Assembly (NCBI RefSeq): GCF_025699485.1
Contig: NZ_JANUXN010000001.1
Span: 186,001-250,000 of the forward strand
Length of the DNA stretch: 64,000 bases
Origin: Thauera carbonicopians
GTDB lineage: Bacteria; Pseudomonadota; Gammaproteobacteria; Burkholderiales; Rhodocyclaceae
Direction: 5' to 3'
Shown here: piece by piece, positions 9,705 through 18,638 of the stretch
How the letters are laid out: the number at the start of each line of letters is the position of its first letter
Numbering within the stretch: position 1 is the first letter of the stretch
The notes under the pieces: model-generated
Seen by the model: only the letters and a program-made list of their open reading frames with translations
Databases searched by the model: none
What the model was told of the DNA's origin: nothing
Translations under genes and position numbers: made by a program

Positions 9705-10502
9705 ATGGACGAAAGCAGGATCAGGCAATTGGGCGACGAGCTTTTCGACGCCTGGCGCGCGCGCCGCACGGTGGCGCCGCTCGTCGAACGCGAGCCCGAC
9801 ATCGCGCTGGAGGATGCCTACCGCATCCAGTCGCGCTACATCGAACGCCGCCTCGCCGCCGGCGAGACGATCGTCGGCAAGAAGATCGGCGTCACCAGCA
9901 AGCCGGTACAGGATTTCCTCGGCGTGTTCCAGCCGGATTTCGGCCAGCTCACCTCGGGCATGGTGCATGAGGAGGGCGAGGCCATCGACCTCGGCACGCT
10001 GATCCAGCCCAAGGCGGAGGCCGAGCTGGCCTTCGTGCTGAAGGAGGACCTGAAGGGGCCGGGCGTCACGGCGATGGACGTGATCCGCGCCACCGACTAC
10101 GTGGTGCCGTGTTTCGAGATCGTCGATTCGCGCATCACCGACTGGAAGATCCGCATCCAGGACACCGTGGCGGACAACGCCTCCTGCGGCGTGTTCGTGC
10201 TCGGCGCCAGCCGCGGCGACCCGCGCAGGCTGGACATCACGCTGGCCGGCATGGTGCTCGAAAAGAACGGCGAGCTGCATTCGACCGGCGTCGGGGCGGC
10301 GGTGCAGGGCTCGCCCGCCAACGCGGTGGCCTGGCTGGCCAACACGCTGGGCGAACTGGGCATTCCGTTCAAGGCCGGCGAGGTGATCCTGTCGGGGTCG
10401 CAGTCGACGCTGGTGCCGGTCGCCGACGGCGACGAGCTGGTGTGCACCGTCGGCGGGCTCGGCAGTTGCAGGGTGAAATTTTCCGGGAGAAGCGCGGCAT
10501 GA
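9705..10502 (+). CDS. dmpE: 2-Oxopent-4-enoate (2-hydroxypenta-2,4-dienoate) hydratase
   Basis: The enzyme adds water to 2-hydroxypentadienoate to give 4-hydroxy-2-oxovalerate. It has 265 aa of the fumarylacetoacetate-hydrolase-like hydratase/decarboxylase family. The diagnostic blocks VGKKIGVTSK, DFGQLTSGMV and DWKIRIQDTVADNASCG match DmpE rather than DmpH. The stop overlaps the next start (ATGA at 10499-10502), so translation of dmpE and dmpH is probably coupled. Confidence 0.9.
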   Translation: MDESRIRQLGDELFDAWRARRTVAPLVEREPDIALEDAYRIQSRYIERRLAAGETIVGKKIGVTSKPVQDFLGVFQPDFGQLTSGMVHEEGEAIDLGTLIQPKAEAELAFVLKEDLKGPGVTAMDVIRATDYVVPCFEIVDSRITDWKIRIQDTVADNASCGVFVLGASRGDPRRLDITLAGMVLEKNGELHSTGVGAAVQGSPANAVAWLANTLGELGIPFKAGEVILSGSQSTLVPVADGDELVCTVGGLGSCRVKFSGRSAA

Positions 10503-11302
10503 GCATGAACATCACCTTGTCGCGCGAGGATGTCGTGCGCCTGTGCGAGCGCGTCGAGGGGGCGCAGCTGCGCGCCCGCGCCATTCCCAAGCTGACCGAC
10601 GAATACCCGGGCATGACCATCGGCGACGGCTACGCGGTGCAGACCGAGCTGCGCCGCCGCTTCGTCGCCCAGGGGCACCGGCACGTGGGCTGGAAGGCCG
10701 GGCTGACCTCGCAGGCGAAGATGCGCCAGATGGGCGTCGACGTGCCCTCGATCGGCTTCCTGACCGACCGCATGGCGCGCGCCGAGAATGCCGCGATATC
10801 GACTTCCGACCTCGTCCATCCGCGCGTCGAGTGCGAAGTGGCCTTCGTTATGAAGAAGGCGCTCGCCGGCCCCGGCTGCACGCGCCAGGACGTGCTCGAC
10901 GCCACGGATTACGTGCTGCCCGCGGTGGAGATCATCGATTCGCGCTTTTCCGGCTTCAAGTTCGACCTCGCCAGCGTGGTCGCCGACAACGGCTCGTCGG
11001 CGCGCTTCGTCGGCGGCGGCCGCGCCCGCCTCGTGGACGAGCTGGACCTGCGCACGCTCGGCGCGGTGCTGGAGAAGAACGGCGAGATCGTCGGTATGGG
11101 CGCCTCGGCGGCGGTGCTCGGCCATCCGGCGGACGCGGTCGCGATGCTGGTGAACATCCTTGCCGAGCTGGGCGAGACCCTGCCCGCCGGCAGCTTCGTC
11201 ATGAGCGGCGGCATCACCGAGGCCGTCCCCGTGCGGCCGGGCGACAGCGTCGTCGCGCGCTTCCAGGAACTGGGCAGCGTGTCGATGCGCTTCGTCGATT
11301 GA
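10499..11302 (+). CDS. dmpH: 4-Oxalocrotonate decarboxylase
   Basis: This enzyme decarboxylates the keto form of 4-oxalocrotonate and works in complex with the preceding hydratase. Its 267 aa are homologous to dmpE, but [38 protein letters not shown] and [11 protein letters not shown] are the DmpH/XylI signature. The ATG at 10499 overlaps the dmpE stop; a second ATG at 10505 would shorten it by two residues. The direct E-H order differs from the E-F-G-H order of Pseudomonas. Confidence 0.9.
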   Translation: MSMNITLSREDVVRLCERVEGAQLRARAIPKLTDEYPGMTIGDGYAVQTELRRRFVAQGHRHVGWKAGLTSQAKMRQMGVDVPSIGFLTDRMARAENAAISTSDLVHPRVECEVAFVMKKALAGPGCTRQDVLDATDYVLPAVEIIDSRFSGFKFDLASVVADNGSSARFVGGGRARLVDELDLRTLGAVLEKNGEIVGMGASAAVLGHPADAVAMLVNILAELGETLPAGSFVMSGGITEAVPVRPGDSVVARFQELGSVSMRFVD

Positions 11303-11328
11303 GCGGGGCGGAAAGCCGGAGACGACAG

Positions 11329-11556
11329 ATGCCAATCATCGAAATGCACATGATGCAGGGCCGCAGCGACGAGCAGAAGCGCGCGGTGGCCGGCGCCGTC
11401 ACCGAGGCGGTGTCGCGCAGCCTGGGATGCAGCCCGGAGACGGTGCGCATCCTCATCACCGAACACGGCACGGAGGAATTCTTCGTCGCCGGACTGACCA
11501 TGGCCGAGCGCGCGGAACGCCAGCGGCGCACGGCATTGCAGGAGCAGAACCCATGA
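11329..11556 (+). CDS. dmpI: 4-Oxalocrotonate tautomerase
   Basis: This small enzyme interconverts the enol and keto forms of 4-oxalocrotonate. The catalytic base is the amino-terminal proline after Met removal ([13 protein letters not shown]), and the family segment [17 protein letters not shown] is present. At 75 aa it is about a dozen residues longer than XylH/DmpI, with the extra residues in a charged C-terminal tail ([17 protein letters not shown]). Its stop overlaps the next start codon. Confidence 0.88.
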   Translation: MPIIEMHMMQGRSDEQKRAVAGAVTEAVSRSLGCSPETVRILITEHGTEEFFVAGLTMAERAERQRRTALQEQNP

Positions 11557-12467
11557 AGAAGATTCGATGCGCCCTGATCGGCTCCGGCAACATCGGCACC
11601 GATCTCATCTACAAGATCAAGCGCAGCCCGGTGCTCGAGCCGGTCTGGATGGTGGGCATCGACCCCGCCTCCGAGGGCCTGGCGCGCGCCCGCGAAATGG
11701 GCCTCAAGACCACCGCCGAAGGCGTGGACGGCCTGCTGCCGCACGTGCTGGAGGACGGCATCCAGATCGCCTTCGACGCCACCAGCGCCTACGTGCATGC
11801 GGAGAACAGCCGCAAGCTCAACGAACTGGGGGTGATGATGATCGACCTGACGCCGGCCGCCATCGGGCCGCTGTGCGTGCCGCCGGTCAACCTGCGCGAG
11901 CATGCCGACCGGGTCGAGATGAACGTCAACATGATCTCCTGCGCCGGCCAGGCGACGATTCCCATCGTCAACGCGGTGTCGCGCGTGCAGGGCGTGGGCT
12001 ACGCCGAGATCGTCGCCAGCCTGTCGTCGAAATCGGTGGGGCCGGGCACGCGCGCCAACCTGGACGAATTCACCTACACCACCTCCAGCGCCATCGAGCG
12101 CGTCGGCGGCGCCAGGAAGGGCAAGGCGCTGGCCATCATCAACCCCGCCGAGCCGCCGCTGATCATGCGCAACACGATCTACTGCCTGACCGACGAAGCG
12201 CCGGACGAGGCCCGCATCACCGACTCCATCCTGCGCATGATCGGCGAGGTGCAGCAGTACGTGCCGGGCTACAAGCTCGTCAACGGCCCGATCTACGACG
12301 GCAACAAGGTTTCCGTGTTCATGGAGGTCGCGGGCCTGGGCGACTACCTGCCCCGGTACGCCGGCAACCTCGACATCATGACCGCGGCCGCGACCCGCAC
12401 CGCCGAGATGTTCGCCGAGGAAATCCTGGCCGGAAAGATCAAGCTGAAAGCGACGGAGGTGGCGTGA
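11553..12467 (+). CDS. dmpF: Acetaldehyde dehydrogenase (acylating)
   Basis: The enzyme converts acetaldehyde channelled from the aldolase into acetyl-CoA with NAD+ and CoA. It has 304 aa, a Rossmann motif [11 protein letters not shown] at the N-terminus and the nucleophile Cys130 (MISCAGQAT). It overlaps both its upstream neighbour (ATGA) and dmpG by 1 nt, as expected for partners that form a channelling complex. Confidence 0.95.
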   Translation: MKKIRCALIGSGNIGTDLIYKIKRSPVLEPVWMVGIDPASEGLARAREMGLKTTAEGVDGLLPHVLEDGIQIAFDATSAYVHAENSRKLNELGVMMIDLTPAAIGPLCVPPVNLREHADRVEMNVNMISCAGQATIPIVNAVSRVQGVGYAEIVASLSSKSVGPGTRANLDEFTYTTSSAIERVGGARKGKALAIINPAEPPLIMRNTIYCLTDEAPDEARITDSILRMIGEVQQYVPGYKLVNGPIYDGNKVSVFMEVAGLGDYLPRYAGNLDIMTAAATRTAEMFAEEILAGKIKLKATEVA

Positions 12468-13516
12468 TGAGCGCAACGCAATCCCTGAAGGGCCGCAAGG
12501 TCGTCCTGCACGACATGTGCCTGCGCGACGGCATGCATGCCAAGCGCGAACAGATCGGCGTCGAGCAGATGGTGAAAGTCGCCTGCGCGCTCGACGATGC
12601 CGGCATCCCCTACATCCAGGTGACGCACGGCGCGGGCCTGGGCGGCAACTCGCTGCAGCACGGCTTCGCGCTGGCGAGCAACGAGGAATACATCGCCGCG
12701 GTGGCGTCGCGGATGAAGCAGGCCAAGGTCTCGGTGCTGCTGATTCCCGGCCTGGGGACGATGAAGGAGCTGCAGGCGGCCTTCGACGCCGGCGCGCGCA
12801 GCGTGCATGTGGCGACGCACTGCACCGAGGCCGACACCTCGCCGCAGCACATCGCCTTCGCGCGCAAGCTCGGCATGGACACCACCGGCTTCCTGATGAT
12901 GGCCCACCTCAACGACCCGGCCGGCATCGCCGAGCAGGGCAAGCTGATGGAGTCCTACGGCGCCCACACCGTGTATGTCACCGACTCGGCCGGCTACATG
13001 CTGCCGGAGGACGTGCGCGCGCGCGTCGTCGCGCTGCGCGAGGCGCTCGACCCGGCGACCGCGATCGGCTTCCACGGCCACCACAACCTGGGCATGGGCA
13101 TCGCCAACTCGATCGCCGCGATCGAGGCCGGCGCCACCCGCATCGACGGCTCGGTGGCCGGGCTGGGCGCGGGTGCGGGCAACACCCCGTTGGAGGTGTT
13201 CGCCGCAGTCTGCGAGCGCATGGGCATGGACACTGGCGTGGACCTGTTCAAGCTGATGGATGTCGCCGAGGACATCATCGTGCCGATGATGGATCACCTC
13301 GTGCGGGTCGACCGCGAATCGCTGACGCTGGGCTTCGCCGGCGTGTATTCCACCTTCCTGCTGCACGCCAGGCGCGCGGCCGAGCGCACCGGGGTCTCCG
13401 CGCGCGACATCCTCGTCGAGCTGGGGCGCAAGAAGATGATCGGCGGCCAGGAGGACATGATCATGGACACCGCCATGACCATGGCCAAGGCGCGCGGGCT
13501 GGCGGGCGCGGCCTGA
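12467..13516 (+). CDS. dmpG: 4-Hydroxy-2-oxovalerate aldolase
   Basis: This divalent-metal-dependent aldolase splits 4-hydroxy-2-oxovalerate into pyruvate and acetaldehyde. Its 349 aa carry the HMGL-like TIM-barrel motifs [10 protein letters not shown] near the N-terminus and [11 protein letters not shown] for the metal-binding histidines. A C-terminal communication domain interacts with DmpF. Start and stop are shared with the neighbouring genes (GTGATG and TGATG), so dmpF, dmpG and the SDR gene are tightly coupled. Confidence 0.95.
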   Translation: MSATQSLKGRKVVLHDMCLRDGMHAKREQIGVEQMVKVACALDDAGIPYIQVTHGAGLGGNSLQHGFALASNEEYIAAVASRMKQAKVSVLLIPGLGTMKELQAAFDAGARSVHVATHCTEADTSPQHIAFARKLGMDTTGFLMMAHLNDPAGIAEQGKLMESYGAHTVYVTDSAGYMLPEDVRARVVALREALDPATAIGFHGHHNLGMGIANSIAAIEAGATRIDGSVAGLGAGAGNTPLEVFAAVCERMGMDTGVDLFKLMDVAEDIIVPMMDHLVRVDRESLTLGFAGVYSTFLLHARRAAERTGVSARDILVELGRKKMIGGQEDMIMDTAMTMAKARGLAGAA

Positions 13517-14274
13517 TGTCCGGCGAGCCGTCCGAACTCGCCGTGGTGGTCGGCGCGACCGGCGCCTTCGGCCAGCACATCGTCGCCCGCCTGTGCGATC
13601 GCGGGCTGGGCGTGGTGGCCGTGTCGCGCACCGCGGCCGCGCTCGACGCGCTGCTCGCGCGCCATCCGCGGGTGCGCGCCTGCGTCGCCGACATCGCCGC
13701 CGACGAAGCCATCGCGCAGATCGCCGCCAGCGTCGACCGTCCGGTGCGGATGGTGGTGCATGGCCCCGGCGTCGCCGTGGCCGGCGGCATCGCCTCGGCG
13801 CCGGCGGCGGCGGTCGTGGATGCGGTCAACATCAAGGTGGGCGGCATGCTGCGGCTGGTGCGCGCGGTCGAGCCGCGGCTGGTGCGGGGTTCGCGGCTGG
13901 TCGCGATCGGCGGGCATTACGGGCTGGAGCCGACCGCCTACGCCGCCGCCGCGGGCATCGCCAACGCGGCGCTGGGCAACCTGATGCGGCAATTGAGCCT
14001 CGCCCACGGCGCGGCCGGCGTCACCGCCCACCTGATCGCGCCCGGGCCGGCTGACACCGAACGCCTGCACCGCGTCGCCGCCGACCGCGCCGCGCTGCGC
14101 GGCATCACGGTCGAGGACGTGATGGCGCAGATGCGCGCCGAATCCTCGATCGGCGCGTTCACGACGCCGGCGCAGGTGGCCTGGGCGGTGGCCCTGCTGC
14201 TCGACCCCGAAGCCGACGCGATGACCGGCAGCACCTTCATGCTCGACGCCGGACGGCGGCGCGGACTGCCTTGA
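13516..14274 (+). CDS. SDR-fold protein lacking the catalytic Ser and Lys
   Basis: This 252-aa protein has a short-chain dehydrogenase/reductase fold: an N-terminal VVVGATGAFGQHI cofactor motif, a VHGPGVAVAGG region and a C-terminal MTGSTFMLDAG segment. The catalytic region reads AIGGHYGLEPTAYAAAAGIA. The expected Ser is Gly, and the YxxxK lysine is Ala (codons TAC GCC GCC GCC GCG), so normal SDR chemistry is unlikely. It begins on the dmpG stop codon and sits inside the meta-cleavage operon. A role as a chaperone, binding partner or altered-chemistry enzyme cannot be separated from sequence. Confidence 0.8.
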   Translation: MSGEPSELAVVVGATGAFGQHIVARLCDRGLGVVAVSRTAAALDALLARHPRVRACVADIAADEAIAQIAASVDRPVRMVVHGPGVAVAGGIASAPAAAVVDAVNIKVGGMLRLVRAVEPRLVRGSRLVAIGGHYGLEPTAYAAAAGIANAALGNLMRQLSLAHGAAGVTAHLIAPGPADTERLHRVAADRAALRGITVEDVMAQMRAESSIGAFTTPAQVAWAVALLLDPEADAMTGSTFMLDAGRRRGLP

Positions 14275-14311
14275 GCCCCGGGGCCGGGGCCTGCCTGACA
14301 AGGAGACTCAC

Positions 14312-14743
14312 ATGCCGGTCGTCAATTTCCATCTGGTCGAAGGACGGGCGACGCCGCAGCAGGAAGCGGCGCTGCTGAAGGCCGCCTGCGCGCTCTACTG
14401 CGAGGTGCTGCACGCGCCGCTGGAGCGGGTGCGGGCCTTCATCACGCGGCACGCGCCGGCGCACGTTCTGGTCGCCGGCGAGTTGGTCGGCGATGGCGGG
14501 CCGCATGCGCCGGTGTTCGACTTCATCGTCCTCGAAGGCCGGCCGCTGGAAGAGCGCCAGCGCCTGCTCGCCGGCTTCACCACGCTGCTCGTCGACATCC
14601 TGGGCGTGGAGCGGACGCTGGTCAGGGGTAGCTGCACCCGCGTGCATCCGGAGGACTGGGCGATCGGCGGCCGCCCGGCGAGCGAGCTGCGCGCCGACGA
14701 AGTGCGCGCGCGGGCGCTGCGGGCGGCGGACGGCGCGGCGTGA
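14312..14743 (+). CDS. Two-domain tautomerase-superfamily protein (cis-CaaD-like)
   Basis: A protein of 143 aa with two 4-OT-like beta-alpha-beta units in tandem. The first begins MPVVNFHLVEGRATPQQ, so Pro is exposed after Met removal. The second runs from about residue 68 (VFDFIVLEGRPLEERQ). Size, Pro-2 and the REGR-like EGRPLEE segment resemble the cis-CaaD/fused tautomerase group. It lies directly after the SDR gene and overlaps the ferredoxin gene, with AAGGAGAC upstream. It is a second tautomerase in an operon that already has dmpI, perhaps for substituted oxalocrotonates; the substrate is not inferable. Confidence 0.75.
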   Translation: MPVVNFHLVEGRATPQQEAALLKAACALYCEVLHAPLERVRAFITRHAPAHVLVAGELVGDGGPHAPVFDFIVLEGRPLEERQRLLAGFTTLLVDILGVERTLVRGSCTRVHPEDWAIGGRPASELRADEVRARALRAADGAA

Positions 14744-15102
14744 GCGCGGCGGGGCCGGGGCGCGTGAGGCACGACGTCGAGATCGCCGGCACCGGCGAGC
14801 ACTACGCCTGCGGCAGCGACGAATCGGTGCTCGACGGCATGGCGCGGCTCGGCCGGCGCGGCATTCCGCTGGGCTGCCGGGGCGGCGGCTGCGGCGTGTG
14901 CAAGATCCGCATCACCGCGGGGCGCTACCGCTGCCGGGCGATGAGCTGCCAGCACGTCGGCGCCGAAGACCTCGCGGCGGGCGTGGTGCTGGCGTGCCGG
15001 GTCATGCCGGAAAGCGACCTCGTGCTCGAGGTGCTGGGCCGGATGCAGAAGTGCGTATGCGCGGGGCGCACGGCGGGCGCGGCCGATGGCGCCGGCGAAT
15101 GA
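14740..15102 (+). CDS. dmpQ: Plant-type [2Fe-2S] ferredoxin, DmpQ/XylT-like
   Basis: XylT/DmpQ ferredoxins re-reduce the active-site iron of catechol 2,3-dioxygenase after oxidative inactivation. The 120-aa protein has Cys46, Cys51, Cys54 and Cys86 (CRGGGCGVC, CX4CX2CX31C). The GTG at 14740 overlaps the tautomerase stop; a second GTG at 14764 is possible. It is separated from its presumed partner dioxygenase by the whole operon, 11 kb away, whereas in Pseudomonas the two genes are adjacent. Confidence 0.85.
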   Translation: MSAAGPGRVRHDVEIAGTGEHYACGSDESVLDGMARLGRRGIPLGCRGGGCGVCKIRITAGRYRCRAMSCQHVGAEDLAAGVVLACRVMPESDLVLEVLGRMQKCVCAGRTAGAADGAGE

Positions 15103-15140
15103 GGGGCCGCGGCCGGGCCTGATCGCGGCCCCGTCCTTTT
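15103..15140 (+). terminator. Terminator of the phenol/meta-cleavage operon
   Basis: GGGGCCGCG (15103-15111) and CGCGGCCCC (15124-15132) are perfect 9-bp arms starting directly after the ferredoxin stop, followed by GTCCTTTT. This marks the end of the catabolic gene block. Confidence 0.75.
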
Positions 15141-15187
15141 CATGCTGATGGCCTCTCCCCATCTCCTCGGTCGTCGGCACTTGCGCT

Positions 15188-15213
15188 CCGGAACCCGTTC
15201 CGGGGCTTTTTTT
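15188..15213 (+). terminator. Second intrinsic terminator in the intergenic region
   Basis: CCGGAA-CCCG-TTCCGG (15188-15203) is followed by GGC and seven T residues. It backs up the hairpin 50 nt upstream. Confidence 0.65.
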
Positions 15214-15290
15214 CGTCTTGGGCCGTCCCAGGACGAAAAGGCCCCCTTGGGGGGCAGCGAGTCCGCGCAGCGGATGAGCGTGGGGGCTTT
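15210..15290. repeat. Nested hairpin element, probable interspersed repeat
   Basis: TTTTCGTC (15210-15217) pairs with GACGAAAA (15232-15239), enclosing TGGG/CCCA. It is followed by GCCCCCTTGGGGGGC (15241-15255) and a distal GTGGGGGC (15280-15287). Such GGGGGCAGCG...GTGGGGGC elements recur between genes in betaproteobacterial genomes. Only one copy is in this window, so its repeat nature is recalled, not shown. Confidence 0.4.
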
Positions 15291-15384
15291 TCTCATCCGT
15301 TTTTCCCGTCCATGGCCGGGCATCGCCGGCCGTCGTATACTCTTGCGCCCTTCGGCTTCCGCCCTCACCACCGCCCTGCCTGCC

Positions 15385-16488
15385 ATGCCGTCCGACCGCA
15401 TCGACCCCGCCCAGTACGAATCTCAACTGGCCCTCAAGCTCGCCGCCTTCAAGCAGGATTTCGCCGATTTCGGCCTGCCCGAGCCGGAGATCTTCCGCTC
15501 GGCGCCGCTGCACTACCGCATGCGCGCGGAGTTCCGCCTGTGGCACCACGGCGGGCGCATCGACTATGCGATGTTCGAGACCGCCGGCGACGACAAGAAA
15601 GTCGTGCTGATCGAGGACTTCCCCGCCGCGGCGCAGCCGATCCGCGAACTGATGCCGCGCCTGCGCGACGCCCTGCAGGACAGCGAAGTGCTCAAGCGCA
15701 AGCTGTTCCAGGTCGAGTTCCTCGCCACCCACAGCGGCGAGCTGATGGTGAGCCTGATCTACCACCGCCCGCTCGGCGACGACTGGACACAGGCGGCGCA
15801 GGCGCTGGCGGACCGCTTCGGCGTGCAGCTCATCGGCCGCAGCCGCAAGCAGAAGATCGTGCTCGGCCGCGACTGGCTGCTGGAATCCTTCGAACTCGAC
15901 GGCCGCACGCTGCGCTACCAGCAGATCGAAGGCAGCTTCACCCAGCCCAATGCCGGCGTTAACCGGCAGATGCTGGGCTGGGCCCGCCGCCAGGTGGCGG
16001 ATGCCGGCGGCGACCTGCTGGAGCTGTACTGCGGCAACGGCAACTTCACCGTGGCGCTGGCGCCGGCCTTCGGCAAGGTGCTGGCGACCGAGGTCAGCAA
16101 GTCCTCGGTGCGCGCGGCCAACTACAACCTGGACGCCAATGGCATCAGCAACGTCGCCATGGTGCGGATGTCGAGCGACGAGATCAGCGACGCGCTGGCC
16201 GGCGGGCGGGAATACCGCCGCATGAAGGACGTCGATCTGGCCGGCTACCGCTTTTCGACGCTGTTCGTCGATCCGCCGCGCAGCGGCCTGGACGCGGCCA
16301 CGGTCGAGCTCGCCCGCGGCTTCGAGCGCATCCTGTACGTGTCCTGCAACCCGGCCACGCTGCGCGACAACGTCGCCGCGCTGCACGATACGCACGAGAT
16401 CGCCGCCGCCGCGGTGTTCGACCAGTTCCCCTATACCCACCATCTCGAAAGCGGCCTGCTGCTGAAGCGGCGTTCGGCCGAAGGCTGA
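15385..16488 (+). CDS. trmA: tRNA (uracil-5-)-methyltransferase
   Basis: The enzyme methylates U54 of tRNA to ribothymidine with S-adenosylmethionine. It has 367 aa, the E. coli TrmA size, with the SAM motif LLELYCGNGNFT, FVDPPRSGLD, the nucleophile Cys321 in LYVSCNP and the C-terminal HLESGLLL with the catalytic Glu. The ATG at 15385 gives the family N-terminus (MPSDRIDPAQYESQL). The frame is open further upstream, but through the terminator region. No TRAM domain is present. Confidence 0.95.
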   Translation: MPSDRIDPAQYESQLALKLAAFKQDFADFGLPEPEIFRSAPLHYRMRAEFRLWHHGGRIDYAMFETAGDDKKVVLIEDFPAAAQPIRELMPRLRDALQDSEVLKRKLFQVEFLATHSGELMVSLIYHRPLGDDWTQAAQALADRFGVQLIGRSRKQKIVLGRDWLLESFELDGRTLRYQQIEGSFTQPNAGVNRQMLGWARRQVADAGGDLLELYCGNGNFTVALAPAFGKVLATEVSKSSVRAANYNLDANGISNVAMVRMSSDEISDALAGGREYRRMKDVDLAGYRFSTLFVDPPRSGLDAATVELARGFERILYVSCNPATLRDNVAALHDTHEIAAAAVFDQFPYTHHLESGLLLKRRSAEG

Positions 16489-16649
16489 GCAGCGACGGAG
16501 CTGGAGCAGCGGACACGAGGGCTGCGAGGCGACGCACGCGCTACGGCAGCCCGGGTCGACGCGGGCGATGCAGGATGGTAAATACAGGGCTTCCCGCACG
16601 AAGGTTCGAGCCCCGTGCCAATCCCGCTGACAACCGGACCCGCGACACG

Positions 16650-18464
16650 ATGCCTTCCGCCTTGCCCGCCGTCGAATACCGTATCCGCCCTGCCAATCCC
16701 GGCGCCCATCTTTTCCATGTGAGCTGCACCGTCCGCGATCCCGATCCGGCCGGCCAGGTCTTCCGCCTGCCGGCGTGGATTCCGGGCAGCTACATGATCC
16801 GCGAGTTCGCGCGCAACATCGTCACGCTGCGCGCCGAGCTGGATGGCGAGCCCTGGCGGATCGACAAGCTCGACAAGCACAGCTGGCGCGCCGCGCCCTT
16901 GCCGGACGGCGGCGTGCTTTGCCTGCACTACGAGGTCTATGCCTGGGATCTGTCGGTGCGCGCCGCCCATTTGGACAGCACCCACGGCTTCTTCAACGGC
17001 ACCAGCGTGTTCCTGGCGGTGGAAGGGCGCACCGATCGAGCCTGCCTGGTCGACATCGAGCGGCCGGATGGCGTCGACTACCGCGACTGGAAGGTCGCCA
17101 CCGCCTTGCCGCTTGCGCATGGCGTCGTCGGCGCGGCGCGGCCCTACGGTTTCGGCTGGTATCGCGCCGCCGATTACGACGAGCTGATCGATCACCCGGT
17201 CGAGATGGGCAGCTTCGCTCTCGGCCATTTCGAGGCTGCCGGCACCACCCACGACGTGGTGCTGACCGGCCGTCACGACTGCGACCTCGAGCGGCTGTGC
17301 AAGGACCTGCAGCGGATTTGCGAATGGCAGATCAAGCTGTTCGGCGCGCCGCCACCGATGGATTACTACGCTTTCCTGACCATGGTGGTGGGCGACGGTT
17401 ATGGTGGGCTGGAGCATCGCGCTTCGACTGCGCTGCTGTGCAGCCGCGCCGACCTGCCGTGGAAGGGCATGGAAGGCCTGCCCGACGGCTACAAGAGCTT
17501 TCTCGGCCTGTGCAGCCACGAGTATTTCCATACCTGGAACGTCAAGCGCATCAAGCCGGCGGCCTTCACGCCTTACGATCTGACCCAGGAAAACTACACC
17601 CGCCTGCTGTGGGCCTTCGAAGGCTTCACCTCGTATTACGACGACCTCGCGCTGGTACGCAGCGGCGTGATCACGCCCGAGGACTACCTCGGCCTGCTCG
17701 GCAAGACCGTCTCCGCCGTGCTGCGCGGCAGCGGACGGACCAAGCAAAGCGTGGCGGAGTCGTCCTTCGATGCATGGACCAAGTATTACCGCCAGGACGA
17801 GAACGCACCCAACGCCATCGTCAGCTATTACGCCAAGGGCGCGCTGATCGCGCTCGCGCTCGATCTGCAGTTGCGCGCCGGCAGCGACGGCCGGACCAGC
17901 CTGGACGACGTCATGCGCCTGCTGTGGCAGCGCCATGGACAGACCGGGCTGGGGGTGGTGGAAGAGGGCATCTTCGACGCGGTGCGCGAGGTGGGCGGCA
18001 GCACACTGGGAAGCAAGCTCGCGCGCTGGCTGAAAAAAACGGTCGAGGGCACCGACGACCTGCCGCTGGCGAAGCTGCTGAAGGGCTTCGGCATCGACTG
18101 GCAGGCCGAGCCGACGGCCGCCGCGCCTTCGCTCGGTATCAAGCTGGCGGCCGGCAATGGCGAATGCAGGCTTGCCAGCGTCCATGACGGCGGTGCGGCG
18201 CAGGCGGCCGGGCTGTCGGCCGGCGACGTGCTGATCGCGCTCGACGGCCTGAAACTGGGCAGCGGCAAAGCGCTCGACGACATGCTCGGCCGGCGCCGGC
18301 CCGGCGACGAAGTGGAGATCCACGCCTTCCGCCGCGACGAGCTGATGGTGTTCAGCGTCGTGCTGGGCGAACCCGTCGTCGACAAAATCAGCCTGAAGCC
18401 TGCGGAAAAGGCTTCCGCCGGAGCGCTGAAGCTGCGCAGGGGCTGGCTGGGCCGGGCCGCCTGA
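16650..18464 (+). CDS. M61 family (glycyl aminopeptidase-like) metallopeptidase with PDZ domain
   Basis: A 604-aa zinc peptidase. The N-terminal M61 beta-sandwich (VEYRIRPANPGAHLFHV) is followed by the catalytic HEYFH motif at His290-Glu291-His294 with the downstream WAFEGFTSYYDDL helix. A C-terminal PDZ domain (about 515-590: DGGAAQAAGLSAGDVLIALDG) follows. No clear signal peptide is present. The ATG at 16650 is chosen because it gives the family N-terminus; an ATG at 16575 with weak AGG upstream would add 25 residues. The physiological substrate is not known. Confidence 0.85.
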   Translation: MPSALPAVEYRIRPANPGAHLFHVSCTVRDPDPAGQVFRLPAWIPGSYMIREFARNIVTLRAELDGEPWRIDKLDKHSWRAAPLPDGGVLCLHYEVYAWDLSVRAAHLDSTHGFFNGTSVFLAVEGRTDRACLVDIERPDGVDYRDWKVATALPLAHGVVGAARPYGFGWYRAADYDELIDHPVEMGSFALGHFEAAGTTHDVVLTGRHDCDLERLCKDLQRICEWQIKLFGAPPPMDYYAFLTMVVGDGYGGLEHRASTALLCSRADLPWKGMEGLPDGYKSFLGLCSHEYFHTWNVKRIKPAAFTPYDLTQENYTRLLWAFEGFTSYYDDLALVRSGVITPEDYLGLLGKTVSAVLRGSGRTKQSVAESSFDAWTKYYRQDENAPNAIVSYYAKGALIALALDLQLRAGSDGRTSLDDVMRLLWQRHGQTGLGVVEEGIFDAVREVGGSTLGSKLARWLKKTVEGTDDLPLAKLLKGFGIDWQAEPTAAAPSLGIKLAAGNGECRLASVHDGGAAQAAGLSAGDVLIALDGLKLGSGKALDDMLGRRRPGDEVEIHAFRRDELMVFSVVLGEPVVDKISLKPAEKASAGALKLRRGWLGRAA

Positions 18465-18638
18465 GCGCTCGGCTGCAGAAGCAGGATCATCCCTGCCGGC
18501 GCCGGATTCCCGCAGTTCCCGGCCGGCAGACCTCGGCTCCACGTCGGTGCGAGCCAGGCGGATTCAGGCTGCGTTCAGGCAGGCCGGGCGAAACTTGGGC
18601 ATCGTCAATCGAAAAAGTACGGCGGGAGGCGTACGGCG

